Below are positions 54,857 to 64,000 of a stretch of DNA of 64,000 nt, in pieces (positions within the stretch are counted from its first letter, which is position 1; each line of letters starts with the position of its first letter). The translations under genes and the position numbers were made by a program. Source of the DNA: Cladosporium sp. IMV 00045 (Eukaryota > Ascomycota > Dothideomycetes > Cladosporiales > Cladosporiaceae); contig MSJI02000411.1 in NCBI GenBank assembly GCA_001931905.2, positions 1-64,000 on the forward strand, read 5' to 3'. Under the pieces are notes generated by a model that was given only the letters and a program-made list of their open reading frames with translations, searched no databases and was not told the origin of the DNA.

Positions 54857-56816
54857 GGCTGCTTTATGACTTGTCGACCGTAAAGTCGATGGTTGTGAGC
54901 AGTATTGAGTGAAGTGTGGCAGGTTTCAACCATATATAAGTTGGGCGCTGCGGCTGACTGTTTGTACCCACTTAGATCGCTTAAACCGTTCTTGTCGATC
55001 GATTCTTCACAGTCGACGATCTCCACCGATGGTGTCTCTCAAACAACGCTCAGGTAAGCGTTTGTCGAATTATGCTCGGAACCCAGAGGCCGGAGACAGC
55101 CCTGCAAGACGTTATACTGACAAAGACGATGATTAGGCAGATGTGAGTAGCTTATGCAAAAATACTTGGAAAACAAGAGGCGATCGCCCCACGGTGATAA
55201 AAGAGTTGACGTCTGACGTCCGGGGGCAAAGACCTGTGCTGGAGAAGCGGAGGAACTTGTTGTTCAGCTCCGGGCTTCTCATTCGCGTTTTCGCTCTCGT
55301 TTCCTCGCGTTCGCAGCCCTGACTGCTGACCTGAGTAGGCAAGCGGTAGGGTTGCTTGATGATGATGATGATATGGGGAACTAGTGCAGCTCTTCCCCGT
55401 CCGGACAGTCCGTAATCCTGGTAAGGTACATGTATGTTTCGGTGGCACGACGAAACTGTTACCGAGGCATGATGGAGCTCTGAGGAGTGGAGAGTCAAAC
55501 CTTGATATACGCAGCATGGTAGAGGCATGGAATACCTCGGTGTGAGAGCTCCATGTCTCACCACCCTCTCCCAGCTGGAAGGTGTCGTGACGCTGTAGCA
55601 GTTGCCATCAGTCCAGGATGGAGAGCGAGCGAGGGTTTTGCTTCGCTGGTGGCCAACGGCCGTATAGCTAGTTCGATGATCCTAGGCCATGGCCCCCAAT
55701 GTCACGTCTCCAGGAAGAAAGTGAGGTAGGGTTTCTGGGAGCAACGACCTCAGGCCGAGTCAGCCTCAGTTCCACGCGGCGCTATTGGTGCTTCATGGGG
55801 TGGAGGGAACAGCTCCGGTGGATGATTAGGCCTCCCATCCTTGCACCGTAGGGACTGGAGGATGCCATGGCCACGCCGAACGATGCGCATCTCGCGTGGT
55901 CCGAAGAATAATACAGCAAGTCAGAGCCGGCGCGAGTTTGATTCCTTGCTCGCTCTCATAAACCTCAGTGTGCGCGGATGCCCCTCGACTGCGCCGTAAT
56001 GCGTTCTACGGCCAGGAACATCACCCAGAAACTCCGGAATCATGCGTCGACGCAATACCGGAGGCCTCGCCACAGCACGATCATGGCGTGACATAAGCAA
56101 CAACCATCCGGTCCATCACACAGCGTCTGATGTGTAATCCCTCGATCCAAGCGAGCGAGACGCTGCAACTGAGGTGAGCAAATCCTTCCAAATTAAGACG
56201 CCGGCTCTTCGGGTTGCATGCATGCGTGGGTGGTTTGGCGTGGCGTTCTTCTGTCCAACTCATTAAGCGATAGGCAAGCCTTGGTCTTGGGAGAAAACGC
56301 GGGGGTGGAATAATGGGTGAATTGTGCAGTGTGATGGGAGTATGCATCAGTAGTGTATAATACGAGATGGTATGTTTTGTCGAGGCGTGGGAGTGGACAA
56401 CGCAGGGAGTTTCTTGTCGAGGTGAAGAAGGATAGAGGCCAGTAATGGAATCGGAAGCTTTACAGTCAAGGACGTATGATAACAGAAAATTCGATGATTT
56501 CTTCGTTGTTACAGGAGCGTACACATCACAAGGTAGGTAAGGCAGGTACCTACTACCATACTTCCACGAGCACATCGCCTCAGCCCGCCAAAGAAAAGAT
56601 CCGCCAACAGCAACGACGACGCAAGCCTTAAGAAAAAGAAGTCCCAGTATACAGTAATCGAAATAATAGAAACAGAACCACGCGTCTCCTGCTGAAAAGA
56701 AACGCCTCATGAACGCCGTTGCCAGCTCATGCAAACTCCGCGCCCCGTTTTCATCTTTTTATGGTCGAAGCAAGGAAGGAATCCAGAAGATCAGGAGGAG
56801 GGCTGGCAGTCAGCCT
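54857..56816. other. 2-kb spacer, P450 promoter / NOP56 3' side
   Basis: No convincing gene is seen on either strand. Open frames such as the one at 56081-56734 are hydrophobic but match no family and overlap the probable NOP56 3' UTR. The left part should hold the P450 promoter. A (GAT)n-like run, GATGATGATGATGAT, lies near 55358. Confidence 0.5.
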
Positions 56817-58549
56817 TTACGCCTTGCTCTTCTTCGACTTCTTCTTGATCTGCTCCTCGGGGACCTCGCCGGAGGCGTCGCTCTTTCTCTTGGCCTTCTT
56901 GTCGGCCTTGAGCTTCTTCTTCAGGGCCTCCTCGTCGACCTCCTCGGCGCCGGCCTCAGCGGCGGACTCAGCAGCCTTCTTCGCGGCCTTGGCGGCCTTC
57001 TTGGCTGCCTTGGAGTCGTCCGCGTCCTCCATCTCGACGTCCTCGCCCTTAGACTTCTTGGACTTCTTAGATTTCTCCTTGCGCTCGGCCTGCTCGGTGG
57101 CGCCCTGAGTGACGCCGGCGACCTCAAGCTCCTCCTCAGCGGCGGTGCTGGGGTCGGCGACGTTGGTGGATGCGAGAGTAGCATCCATGGCAGATTTCTA
57201 TATGGTTAGGTCAATGTTATGTTCACATGCAAATATCAAGTAGTGACGAATCTTACCATGGCAACCTCGTTCTTGGTAGGGTTGATGCCATCAGCGTAGA
57301 AGCGCAGACGCTCCTCAACCTGGTCCTTGAGAGCCTCACCAAACTTCCTGTTAGGCTGCATGCTAAAGTTGTCGATTCTCGAGGCGATGGAGGTCTTGTT
57401 GGCAAGGAAACGAGAGATTCTGCCCTTGTTCTTCATGCCAGCACGGCCGATGAAGGAAGAGTGGTAGATGAGGCCGTACTTGGGGGTATTGCCCTTGGTC
57501 TTGAGAGCGCGGAAGAGAGCCTTCTCGGCACCGAGAATCTGGACGGTGGAGGCAGGGTACTTGGCCAGGTTGGTCAAGCTGCCGGCGTGAGAGATGAGAC
57601 GAGCACCAACGGTCTCACCGATGAGCGCGGCAAGGTTAGGCGCGACAACACCCATCTTAGCGACAAGGTAAGCAGAAAGCGACTTGCGGTACTTGACGAG
57701 GGAGACGGTTCGCTTGGCGAAAAGCATGACGTTCTCCATGTCGGTCTCAGAGATGTCCTGACCCATGGAGACCTTGGCGGCCTCGATGATGGCACGGGCG
57801 GTGCTGTGGTCGTCGTCGACAATCTCGGCGAGCTCGTGGAGGCTGTCGTCGTTGAGAGAAGTCTTGTTGCCGATGAAGAGCGCGCACTGAGCGAACTTCT
57901 GGTTGTCGGAGACGATCTTGACGAGCTCGGGGAAGTGCCAGGAGTACCATTCCCTGACTCTCATGGAGAAGGTGTTGACGGCCTTGTCGAGGTGGTCCAG
58001 AGTAGCAATGGCCTGGATGATGTGGTTGTCGTTCTTCTGGACGGAGAACTTCACCTTGCTTCTGCTGTAGGCGTGGCCGAGACCGAGCTGCGCACGGGAG
58101 ACATCGCCAGTCTGGAGGCCCTTGAGCAGCTTCTCAGCGTGCAGACGAACGCCACGGAGCAGGTCGCCGCAGAGCTCGCTGGTTTCGGGGGTCTCAGCCT
58201 CAATGCCGGCAAACTCGCCCTTGATGGAACCAGCCAAGTTCCTGTCACCAACACCGAGGGTGACCTTGTTCTTCTCCTTCTTGCCGCCCTTGGGCAGGTT
58301 GGCCTCCAGGGTGGTCCTCAAGTAGTCGCTCATGATACCCTCGGAGATCTCGTTGGCGTTCTCGAGCGCCTGGGCGGCACCCTGGAAAGGCGCGAAAGAG
58401 ACGAGCTGGACCATCTTGCCGAAGCGGGCCAGGTCGGTGTGGGCATCCTGGACCTCCTTCAGACGGGAGCCAATGGTGTCGGACTGGAGCTTGACGGAGA
58501 AAATGGCGTAGCCCACGGAGGACTCGTGGAGGAGGTAGTCGACAGACAT
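56817..58549 (-). CDS. NOP56: Box C/D snoRNP core protein NOP56 (SIK1)
   Basis: Exons 58549-57257 and 57197-56817 encode 557 residues, with a 59-bp intron in phase 0. The N-terminal NOP5NT-type domain ([13 protein letters not shown]), the coiled coil and the Nop domain are all present. [32 protein letters not shown] [14 protein letters not shown], and [16 protein letters not shown] [14 protein letters not shown] are nearly invariant family stretches. They fit Nop56 better than Nop58, as does the start MSVDYLL. The tail is Lys/Glu/Ala-rich. The protein forms the scaffold of 2'-O-methylation snoRNPs in the nucleolus. The gene is head to head with CCT6. Confidence 0.95.
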
Positions 58550-59094
58550 TTTGGCGGATTATCTGCTGCCGGTGTGCGGGTGGGATGGGGAATGCGCGCC
58601 TGAGGAATGGCGAGGCGCGAAGTGATTAATAGTCGTCCAGCAACGGACTGAGCCCACCGAGTGCTGCGAGAGGCGGTGGAAGGGGAGTGGACGGGTGCTG
58701 GGGTCGCAATCGTTGGTCGGCAGGGAAATCGTCGTCAATTCAAAAGTCGGCGGGCGTGGTATAAGCTGCTCAGAAAAATCCAAAGCTGCAGGCGGGAGTG
58801 ACCGCCGGGCCGGAGATTTCGTCGAGCTTGTGCTGCAGGTGCACTCCAGATGTTGTGGCCTGAGGCTTCCAGCTGGCCGGCTTGCCATTGGCTGCGGCGG
58901 GCTGGAGTCGAAAGAAGCGGGCGCCAGCCAAAAAGTGCTGCTGGGCTGTTTGTCCTGTGGAGGGGGAGCGAATGTGAGAGACGTCGCTGTGTGATAATTA
59001 AATATAACGTACATCCTTCACCGCCAACACCACCACCACCTTCCATTCCAACGAGCTATACCACCCCGACATCTGGACTTCCGGGCCTCACAAA
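58550..59094. promoter_or_regulatory. Divergent promoter region, NOP56 / CCT6
   Basis: These 545 bp lie between divergent starts. A C/A-rich CACCACCACC tract lies just before the CCT6 start. No other gene is seen. Confidence 0.5.
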
Positions 59095-60717
59095 ATGTCG
59101 GCAGCTCAACTTCTCAACCCCAAGGCCGAGTCGCGCCGTAGAGGCGAGGCCTTGAGCGTCAACATCGCCGCCGGTGAGGGCCTTCAGGCAGTGCTCGCCT
59201 CCAATCTGGGTCCTACTGGCACGATCAAGATGTTGGTCGACGGATCTGGCGGTATCAAGCTCACCAAGGACGGATCCGTGCTTTTGAAGGAGATGCAGAT
59301 TCAGAACCCCACCGCAGTCATGATCGCAAGAGCAGCAACGGCACAAGATGAGATTTGCGGTGACGGCACAACGAGCGTCGTGCTCATGATCGGCGAGCTT
59401 CTCAAGCAGGCAAACAGATACATCACCGAGGGTCTGCACCCCAGAGTCATTACCGATGGTTACGAGTTGGCCAAGAGCGAGGCTCTCCGCTTCCTGGACG
59501 AGTTCAAGCTGGCGCGCGATGTGGACAGGGAGCTTTTGCTGTCGGTTGCGAGAACATCATTGTCGACCAAGATCAACTCTACCCTTGCCGAGCAGCTCAC
59601 CCCGGACATTGTCGATGCCGTTCTCTCTATCTACCAGGAGGGCGAGAAGCCCGATCTTCACATGGTTGAGATCATGACTATGCAACACAGACTGGCGGCC
59701 GACACCCAGCTCATCCGCGGTCTCGCACTCGACCACGGCGCAAGACATCCCGACATGCCCAAGGACGTTCGCAACGCTTTCATCCTTACCCTGAACGTCA
59801 GCTTGGAGTACGAGAAGAGCGAGATCAACTCTGGTTTCTACTACAACTCCGCGGAGCAGCGTGAGAAGCTCGTGGAATCCGAGCGTCGCTTCGTCGACGA
59901 CAAGCTCCGCAAGATTGTCGAGCTGAAGAAGGAGGTTTGCGGCGATGATCCCAAGAAGGGCTTCGTCATCATCAACCAGAAGGGTATCGACCCTCTGTCT
60001 CTCGACGTCCTGGTGAAGAACGGCATTTTCGCGCTCCGCCGCGCCAAGAGAAGGAACATGGAGCGTCTGCAGCTTATCTGTGGCGGCACGGCACAAAACA
60101 GCGCTGACGACCTCACACCTGACGTCCTCGGCTGGGCCGGTCACGTCTACGAGCACCAGATCGGCGAGGAGAAGTACACTTTCATCGAGGAGGTCAAGGA
60201 GCCCAAGTCTGTGACCCTTCTTCTCAAGGGTCCCAACTCTCACACCATTGCTCAGATCAAGGACGCTGTTCGTGATGGTCTGCGCTCGGTCTACAACATC
60301 GTCGTCGACAAGTCTGTTGTTCCTGGTGCTGGTGCCTTCCAAGTCGCCTGCGCAAGGCGTCTGACATCAGACGAGTTCGGCAAGACCGTCAAGGGTAAGG
60401 CCAAGTGGGGTGTCGCTGCCTTCGCCGATGCACTTCTGGTCATTCCCAAGACTCTTGCTGCGAACAGTGGCCACGACATTCAAGACTCGCTCGCTGCGCT
60501 GCAGGACGCCCACGCTGAGGGCCATGTTGCTGGTCTGGATCTGGTATCAGGAGAGGAGATGGACCCCGTGCAAGAGGGTGTTTACGACAGCTTCAGGGTG
60601 CTGAGGAACAGCATTGCGAGCTCCACCGGAATTGCCAGCAACCTTCTGCTGTGCGATGAGATGCTCAAGGCTCGACAGATGGGCAAGTCCGGCCCGCCCG
60701 GTGGTGGAGAAGAATAA
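59095..60717 (+). CDS. CCT6: T-complex protein 1 subunit zeta (CCT6)
   Basis: A single exon encodes 540 residues, the usual length for the family. Group II chaperonin signatures are clear: [22 protein letters not shown], the ATP-binding GDGTTSVV, and [13 protein letters not shown] near the C-terminal equatorial domain. The zeta subunit is indicated by the start region ([18 protein letters not shown]). CCT is the cytosolic double-ring chaperonin that folds actin and tubulin. The short UTR-like region upstream starts at the shared NOP56 promoter. Absence of introns is consistent with an unbroken match along the length. Confidence 0.95.
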   Translation: MSAAQLLNPKAESRRRGEALSVNIAAGEGLQAVLASNLGPTGTIKMLVDGSGGIKLTKDGSVLLKEMQIQNPTAVMIARAATAQDEICGDGTTSVVLMIGELLKQANRYITEGLHPRVITDGYELAKSEALRFLDEFKLARDVDRELLLSVARTSLSTKINSTLAEQLTPDIVDAVLSIYQEGEKPDLHMVEIMTMQHRLAADTQLIRGLALDHGARHPDMPKDVRNAFILTLNVSLEYEKSEINSGFYYNSAEQREKLVESERRFVDDKLRKIVELKKEVCGDDPKKGFVIINQKGIDPLSLDVLVKNGIFALRRAKRRNMERLQLICGGTAQNSADDLTPDVLGWAGHVYEHQIGEEKYTFIEEVKEPKSVTLLLKGPNSHTIAQIKDAVRDGLRSVYNIVVDKSVVPGAGAFQVACARRLTSDEFGKTVKGKAKWGVAAFADALLVIPKTLAANSGHDIQDSLAALQDAHAEGHVAGLDLVSGEEMDPVQEGVYDSFRVLRNSIASSTGIASNLLLCDEMLKARQMGKSGPPGGGEE

Positions 60718-61303
60718 GCGAGGAGGATGATAATAAACAAATAAATCAGATCATGTTGAAATGTGCCATACCCGCAATGACCTCGATATGCTATAAAGGC
60801 ACGGGCCGCTTCTTGCTGGAGGTCGCACGAGCTGGCCGTCTTCGATGTTGGCGATGCTTGAGCAGCCATCAAGGGAAGACATATGGCTCAAAGCCCGGTA
60901 CGTACTTACGATGTTGAAATGCAAAAACTCATGGCAGACCAAAACCCCTGTACCATTTTCTGTGTCATTTTGGTTCCTTCTCAGTGGCTGCATTCCAGCT
61001 AGGAAATTGACACGCGCCATACGATCCAGATCCCTCTTGTGGTGTTTTTCATTCCAGACTAATCTTGGCGCGCAACATCCAGACGGTTGACCAGCAACGA
61101 TGTTCCGGTCTTTGCCACGCCTTACACGCCCGGTGTGCAAGAGCGCGTCTAACTCTGTCATTCGTTTCAGCATTGCTAAAAGTCTTTCATCAAAGAGCCC
61201 GCCACCAAGTGTAGAGGCCTACTTATCACTTAGAGCATAAGATTGAACGTCAGCGACATCCGATAACCACGACCGCAAGAGCGCTTCTGCGCCTGGCGCG
61301 AAG
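60718..61303. other. Intergenic spacer, CCT6 / adhesin-like gene
   Basis: The spacer contains the 3' UTR of CCT6 (AATAAACAAATAAATC just after the stop) and the promoter of the adhesin-like gene. No gene is seen. Confidence 0.55.
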
Positions 61304-64000
61304 ATGTTCGTTCGCAAAGCTGCTGCGTTTCTCCTCTCGACCGGGCTCTTGAGCAGAGACGCCTTCGCAGAAGTGATCACAATCACGCGATACGCCAGCA
61401 CTTGCAGCGCCATCTACACTACAGGAACACGATCCATAACAATCATTCAATCGACGACCACAGTGGTCCCGGTTCCATACGACGATGCGGCATACAACGG
61501 CGGAACGCCTTTCGTGTTGGAAATACAACCGGATGGAGTCTACAACCCATTGAAACCTCGCGACGCCTTACCGCTCTCCTGGCTGACATTGAACGGCAAT
61601 ACATCGACCAATCCGCTATCAGCTGGGCAATACAAGATTCGAAACGGCCAGCTCATGACCGTCAACGGCAGCTACCTGTCGACCAACCTCAATGTTCAGA
61701 ACCAGCCTTTCGCAATCGCCCCGTCGCCTGGATCCATCAGCACCACGTTCACATTCAAAGACGGCGTCCTCAACTGGACAAGCCCTCGCTTCACCAACGG
61801 CAGAGCGCAGTTCTACAAGCTCCCTGTCGGTCTCATCGATAATGCCCAGGTATTGGCCAAGTTCATCGGCCCAATGGAGCCGCAGCGGTCATGGACACCA
61901 ATCGTTCTCCGCGCCAAACCGTGCGATGATGTGAACCCTTTGAGCTCTACCTCTGTACCTTCAACGGGCACCGTCAGTGTTTCGACGTCCATCTCGATTG
62001 GAAGCATGTCAAGCGGGGGTCCCCAACCGTATACTTCGGAGAGCCCTCCTCCTTACTCGTATCAACCCGTCAGTGGCACTTCTTCGAGCAGAGCCGGGCC
62101 CTCGGCCAGTACGCCTACTCCGCCGTATATTCCATCTACTACAACGAGCTATATTCTGTCATGGCCGACTACGCCTAGTCAATACCCTGGCCCATCATCA
62201 TCGTCTACTTCGCGAGCGCCCTCGTCTTCTTCACCCCCTCCCTCGGTTTCCACTCCACCCATTTATACTCAGACACCGGCATCTAGTATGTCATCTTCAC
62301 GCTCGATGTCATCTTCCGCGCCGCCACAGAGCTCTTCATCGTCAGCAGCTTCTTCGTCGATGACTGCATATCCTGGCTCGAGTTCCTCGCCAATGGGTTC
62401 GAGCTCTTCATCTGCCGGCCAGCCACCTTCATATGGATCTCAGACTCCCAGCATGACGAGCTCTTCGACCACCTCGACGTCTTATTCGATCACGTTTGCT
62501 TCTTCGGGCTCGCCGATTGGACCAATCAATCCGCCGTACGAGAGGACGACTTCCAGCTCTAGCTCGGACTCCAGCTCGAGCGATGGGTGGACTTCCACTT
62601 CACTGTCCATGTCCATGTCCGTGTCATTGTCTAGCTCGATGTCAAGCTCGATGTCCATGTCCATCTCTACATCCATGTCTATGTCCAGCAGCACCCCTGG
62701 GACATCAACGCCCGCGACTTCGACATCATCTGCTCCCGAAACTCCGCCCGTCTACACTACCCCGAGCATGACGAGCTCGATGATGACTTCTAGCAGCATA
62801 ATGTCCAGTTCCACACCTTCTTCGACGCCATCAAGCTCAAGCAGCTCACCGGCCGAAACGCCCCCTGAATACACGCCTCCTTCAGCGTCAAGCACCCCTA
62901 GCTCATCCAGCTCCATGCCCTCTAGCTCATCCGAACCTCCTACCTACGCCGACGAACCAACCGTATCAATCACCTCGTCTCCGTTCCTAACGACTACTCC
63001 ATCAATGACAAGTCCAGACGCCACCACGTCCAGCTCCTCCTCAGCCATAGTGACCCCGCCATTCTACACCAGCTCGCCTGAACCTTGTCCGGGAGGAAAC
63101 GATACGACATACGTCAACGCGGCGGGCAACGCCTACAAATTCTACTGCAACATGGACTCATTCCCCGACTCTTACGCTCCTCCCGCATTTCTGTCGTTCA
63201 CTGCCTGCATTCAAGCTTGCGACTTCGACCCCAGATGCGGCTCTGTGGTGATTCTGGACGATGAAACTTGCTATTATAAGCCGACGCCGACTTCTTATAG
63301 GGTAGGAGTGGGGAACATGGCTGTGAGGATTGCTGGGCCTCCGATATATCCGGATGGTTCGAGCACGTCGAGCTGGTCAAGTACTGCTTCTTCTTCTATG
63401 GTGGCTGATTCAACGACCTCTATGATGACTACGAGCAGTAGCAGCGCTGAGATGACTTCAAACTCGGTCAGCTCAAGTGAGTCTTCGTCGGAGTCTTCCT
63501 CCAGTAGCGAAGTACCTGAGGTATATCCGGATGAAACGACTACGACGACGACCACAACGACATCTACGAGCAGCAGCGAAAGTAGCTCGGACTTCCCATC
63601 ATCCACGAGCAGCGAAGTCCCACCTGAGTACGAAGGACCAACAACAACCACCACAACCCCGACAACAAGCCCCACAATAATCCCAACCACCACAACAACT
63701 ACATCTTCCCCCTCCTCAACCTCCGCCACCTCGACAAGCAGCTTTTCGCCCTACTCCGACTACCTAGTCCTCCCGAGCCCCACACCGTGCGACTTCGGCG
63801 GCCCGCCCAACATCGCCAACGACGACGACTACTGCCAACTCGACCTGCCCTTCGACATTACGCTCTACGGCACAACATCTCGGCGCACCTACCCCAGCAC
63901 CAACGGCTACATATCCCTAAATCAGGGCGCAGCCCAGTTTTTGGCAAAACAATTCCCCTACCCCGGCACGCGCTTCCCGGACAACGTGCTCGCGCCTTTC
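61304..64000 (+). CDS. Secreted Ser/Thr-rich adhesin-like cell-surface protein, 3' part outside window
   Basis: An uninterrupted frame of 899 codons begins at the ATG at 61304 and runs off the end. A signal peptide is clear (FVRKAAAFLLSTGLL, with a likely cut after DAFA). Residues about 25-215 form a soluble-looking domain. Residues about 215-590 are Ser/Thr/Pro-rich with recurring PPxY units (for example ETPPVYTT and ETPPEYTP) and a Ser/Met tract near residue 435-465. A six-Cys module at about 592-675 (CPGGNDTTY, TACIQACDFDPRC, TCYYKP) resembles a PAN/apple-like domain. A second Ser/Thr-rich stretch follows. The last 70 residues (DITLYGTTSRRTYPSTNGYI) resemble the beta-domain found at the ends of other fungal surface proteins. 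A heavily O-glycosylated wall protein or adhesin is inferred. Dense antisense open frames are composition artefacts. Confidence 0.82.
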   Translation, partial: MFVRKAAAFLLSTGLLSRDAFAEVITITRYASTCSAIYTTGTRSITIIQSTTTVVPVPYDDAAYNGGTPFVLEIQPDGVYNPLKPRDALPLSWLTLNGNTSTNPLSAGQYKIRNGQLMTVNGSYLSTNLNVQNQPFAIAPSPGSISTTFTFKDGVLNWTSPRFTNGRAQFYKLPVGLIDNAQVLAKFIGPMEPQRSWTPIVLRAKPCDDVNPLSSTSVPSTGTVSVSTSISIGSMSSGGPQPYTSESPPPYSYQPVSGTSSSRAGPSASTPTPPYIPSTTTSYILSWPTTPSQYPGPSSSSTSRAPSSSSPPPSVSTPPIYTQTPASSMSSSRSMSSSAPPQSSSSSAASSSMTAYPGSSSSPMGSSSSSAGQPPSYGSQTPSMTSSSTTSTSYSITFASSGSPIGPINPPYERTTSSSSSDSSSSDGWTSTSLSMSMSVSLSSSMSSSMSMSISTSMSMSSSTPGTSTPATSTSSAPETPPVYTTPSMTSSMMTSSSIMSSSTPSSTPSSSSSSPAETPPEYTPPSASSTPSSSSSMPSSSSEPPTYADEPTVSITSSPFLTTTPSMTSPDATTSSSSSAIVTPPFYTSSPEPCPGGNDTTYVNAAGNAYKFYCNMDSFPDSYAPPAFLSFTACIQACDFDPRCGSVVILDDETCYYKPTPTSYRVGVGNMAVRIAGPPIYPDGSSTSSWSSTASSSMVADSTTSMMTTSSSSAEMTSNSVSSSESSSESSSSSEVPEVYPDETTTTTTTTTSTSSSESSSDFPSSTSSEVPPEYEGPTTTTTTPTTSPTIIPTTTTTTSSPSSTSATSTSSFSPYSDYLVLPSPTPCDFGGPPNIANDDDYCQLDLPFDITLYGTTSRRTYPSTNGYISLNQGAAQFLAKQFPYPGTRFPDNVLAPF

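Noticed and set aside
56081..56734. Leftward 217-codon hydrophobic frame as a gene
   Set aside because: There is no recognisable family, and it lies where the NOP56 3' UTR should be.
57227..58603. Long + strand open frame of 458 codons
   Set aside because: It is antisense to NOP56, whose protein matches its family along its whole length. The frame is a shadow of biased codon use.
63295..63729. Leftward Val/Leu/Glu-rich frame of 144 codons
   Set aside because: It is antisense to the Ser/Thr-rich adhesin-like frame. Its bias is the direct complement of ACN/TCN codons.

Overview
The window is nuclear DNA of a filamentous ascomycete (Pezizomycotina). Genes are spaced 0.3-2 kb apart. Introns are mostly 50-80 bp, with GT...AG ends and CTAAC/CTGAC-like branch points. 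The gene set is typically fungal: a CYP52-like P450, a DUR3-type urea transporter, a Bck1-type MAPKKK and a Ser/Thr-rich surface protein. A Dothideomycete black yeast would fit, because one block occurs as two diverged but intact copies, as in hybrid or duplicated genomes such as Hortaea werneckii. That placement is inference.

Layout, left to right. 1-10.6 kb: a Gln-rich nuclear-type protein, a 4.8-kb stretch without a recognisable gene, a TOPORS-like RING protein, a small Myb-like basic protein and mitochondrial ribosomal protein mL49 (IMG2). 10.9-24.4 kb (copy A): eIF3e, an SPT10-like acetyltransferase, a DLH/SnoaL-like protein, the WSS1 protease, RSA3, a catalase-like protein and the C-terminal part of RNA14. 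A run of 20 N lies at 24441-24460. 24.5-38.4 kb (copy B) repeats the same genes in the same order, starting inside eIF3e and ending with a complete RNA14. 39-45 kb: UNC50/GMH1, a TauD-like dioxygenase and a DUR3-like urea transporter. 46-52.5 kb: a BCK1-like MAPKKK with an in-frame open extension after its stop codon. 53-61 kb: a CYP52-like P450, NOP56 and CCT6. 61.3-64 kb: a secreted Ser/Thr-rich adhesin-like protein that runs off the window.

The central oddity is the A/B duplication. Positions 11743-24440 and 24461-37105 correspond end to end. Copy A stops in RNA14 and copy B starts in eIF3e, exactly at the gap. This is what end-to-end scaffolding of two overlapping homeologous contigs would give, so the tandem arrangement may be an assembly artefact even though both copies are real sequence. 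They differ by about 2% in eIF3e and more in spacers and in the WSS1 linker, and all five internal gene pairs are open in both copies.

Most genes are housekeeping functions: translation (eIF3e, mL49), ribosome biogenesis (NOP56, RSA3), mRNA 3'-end processing (RNA14), chaperonin (CCT6), Golgi traffic (UNC50), DNA-protein crosslink repair (WSS1) and cell-wall signalling (BCK1). Several are head-to-head pairs that probably share promoters. I found no tRNA, rRNA, CRISPR array or intact transposon. The most unusual gene-structure signals are a predicted 4-nt microexon in UNC50 and the apparently protein-selected frame beyond the BCK1 stop.
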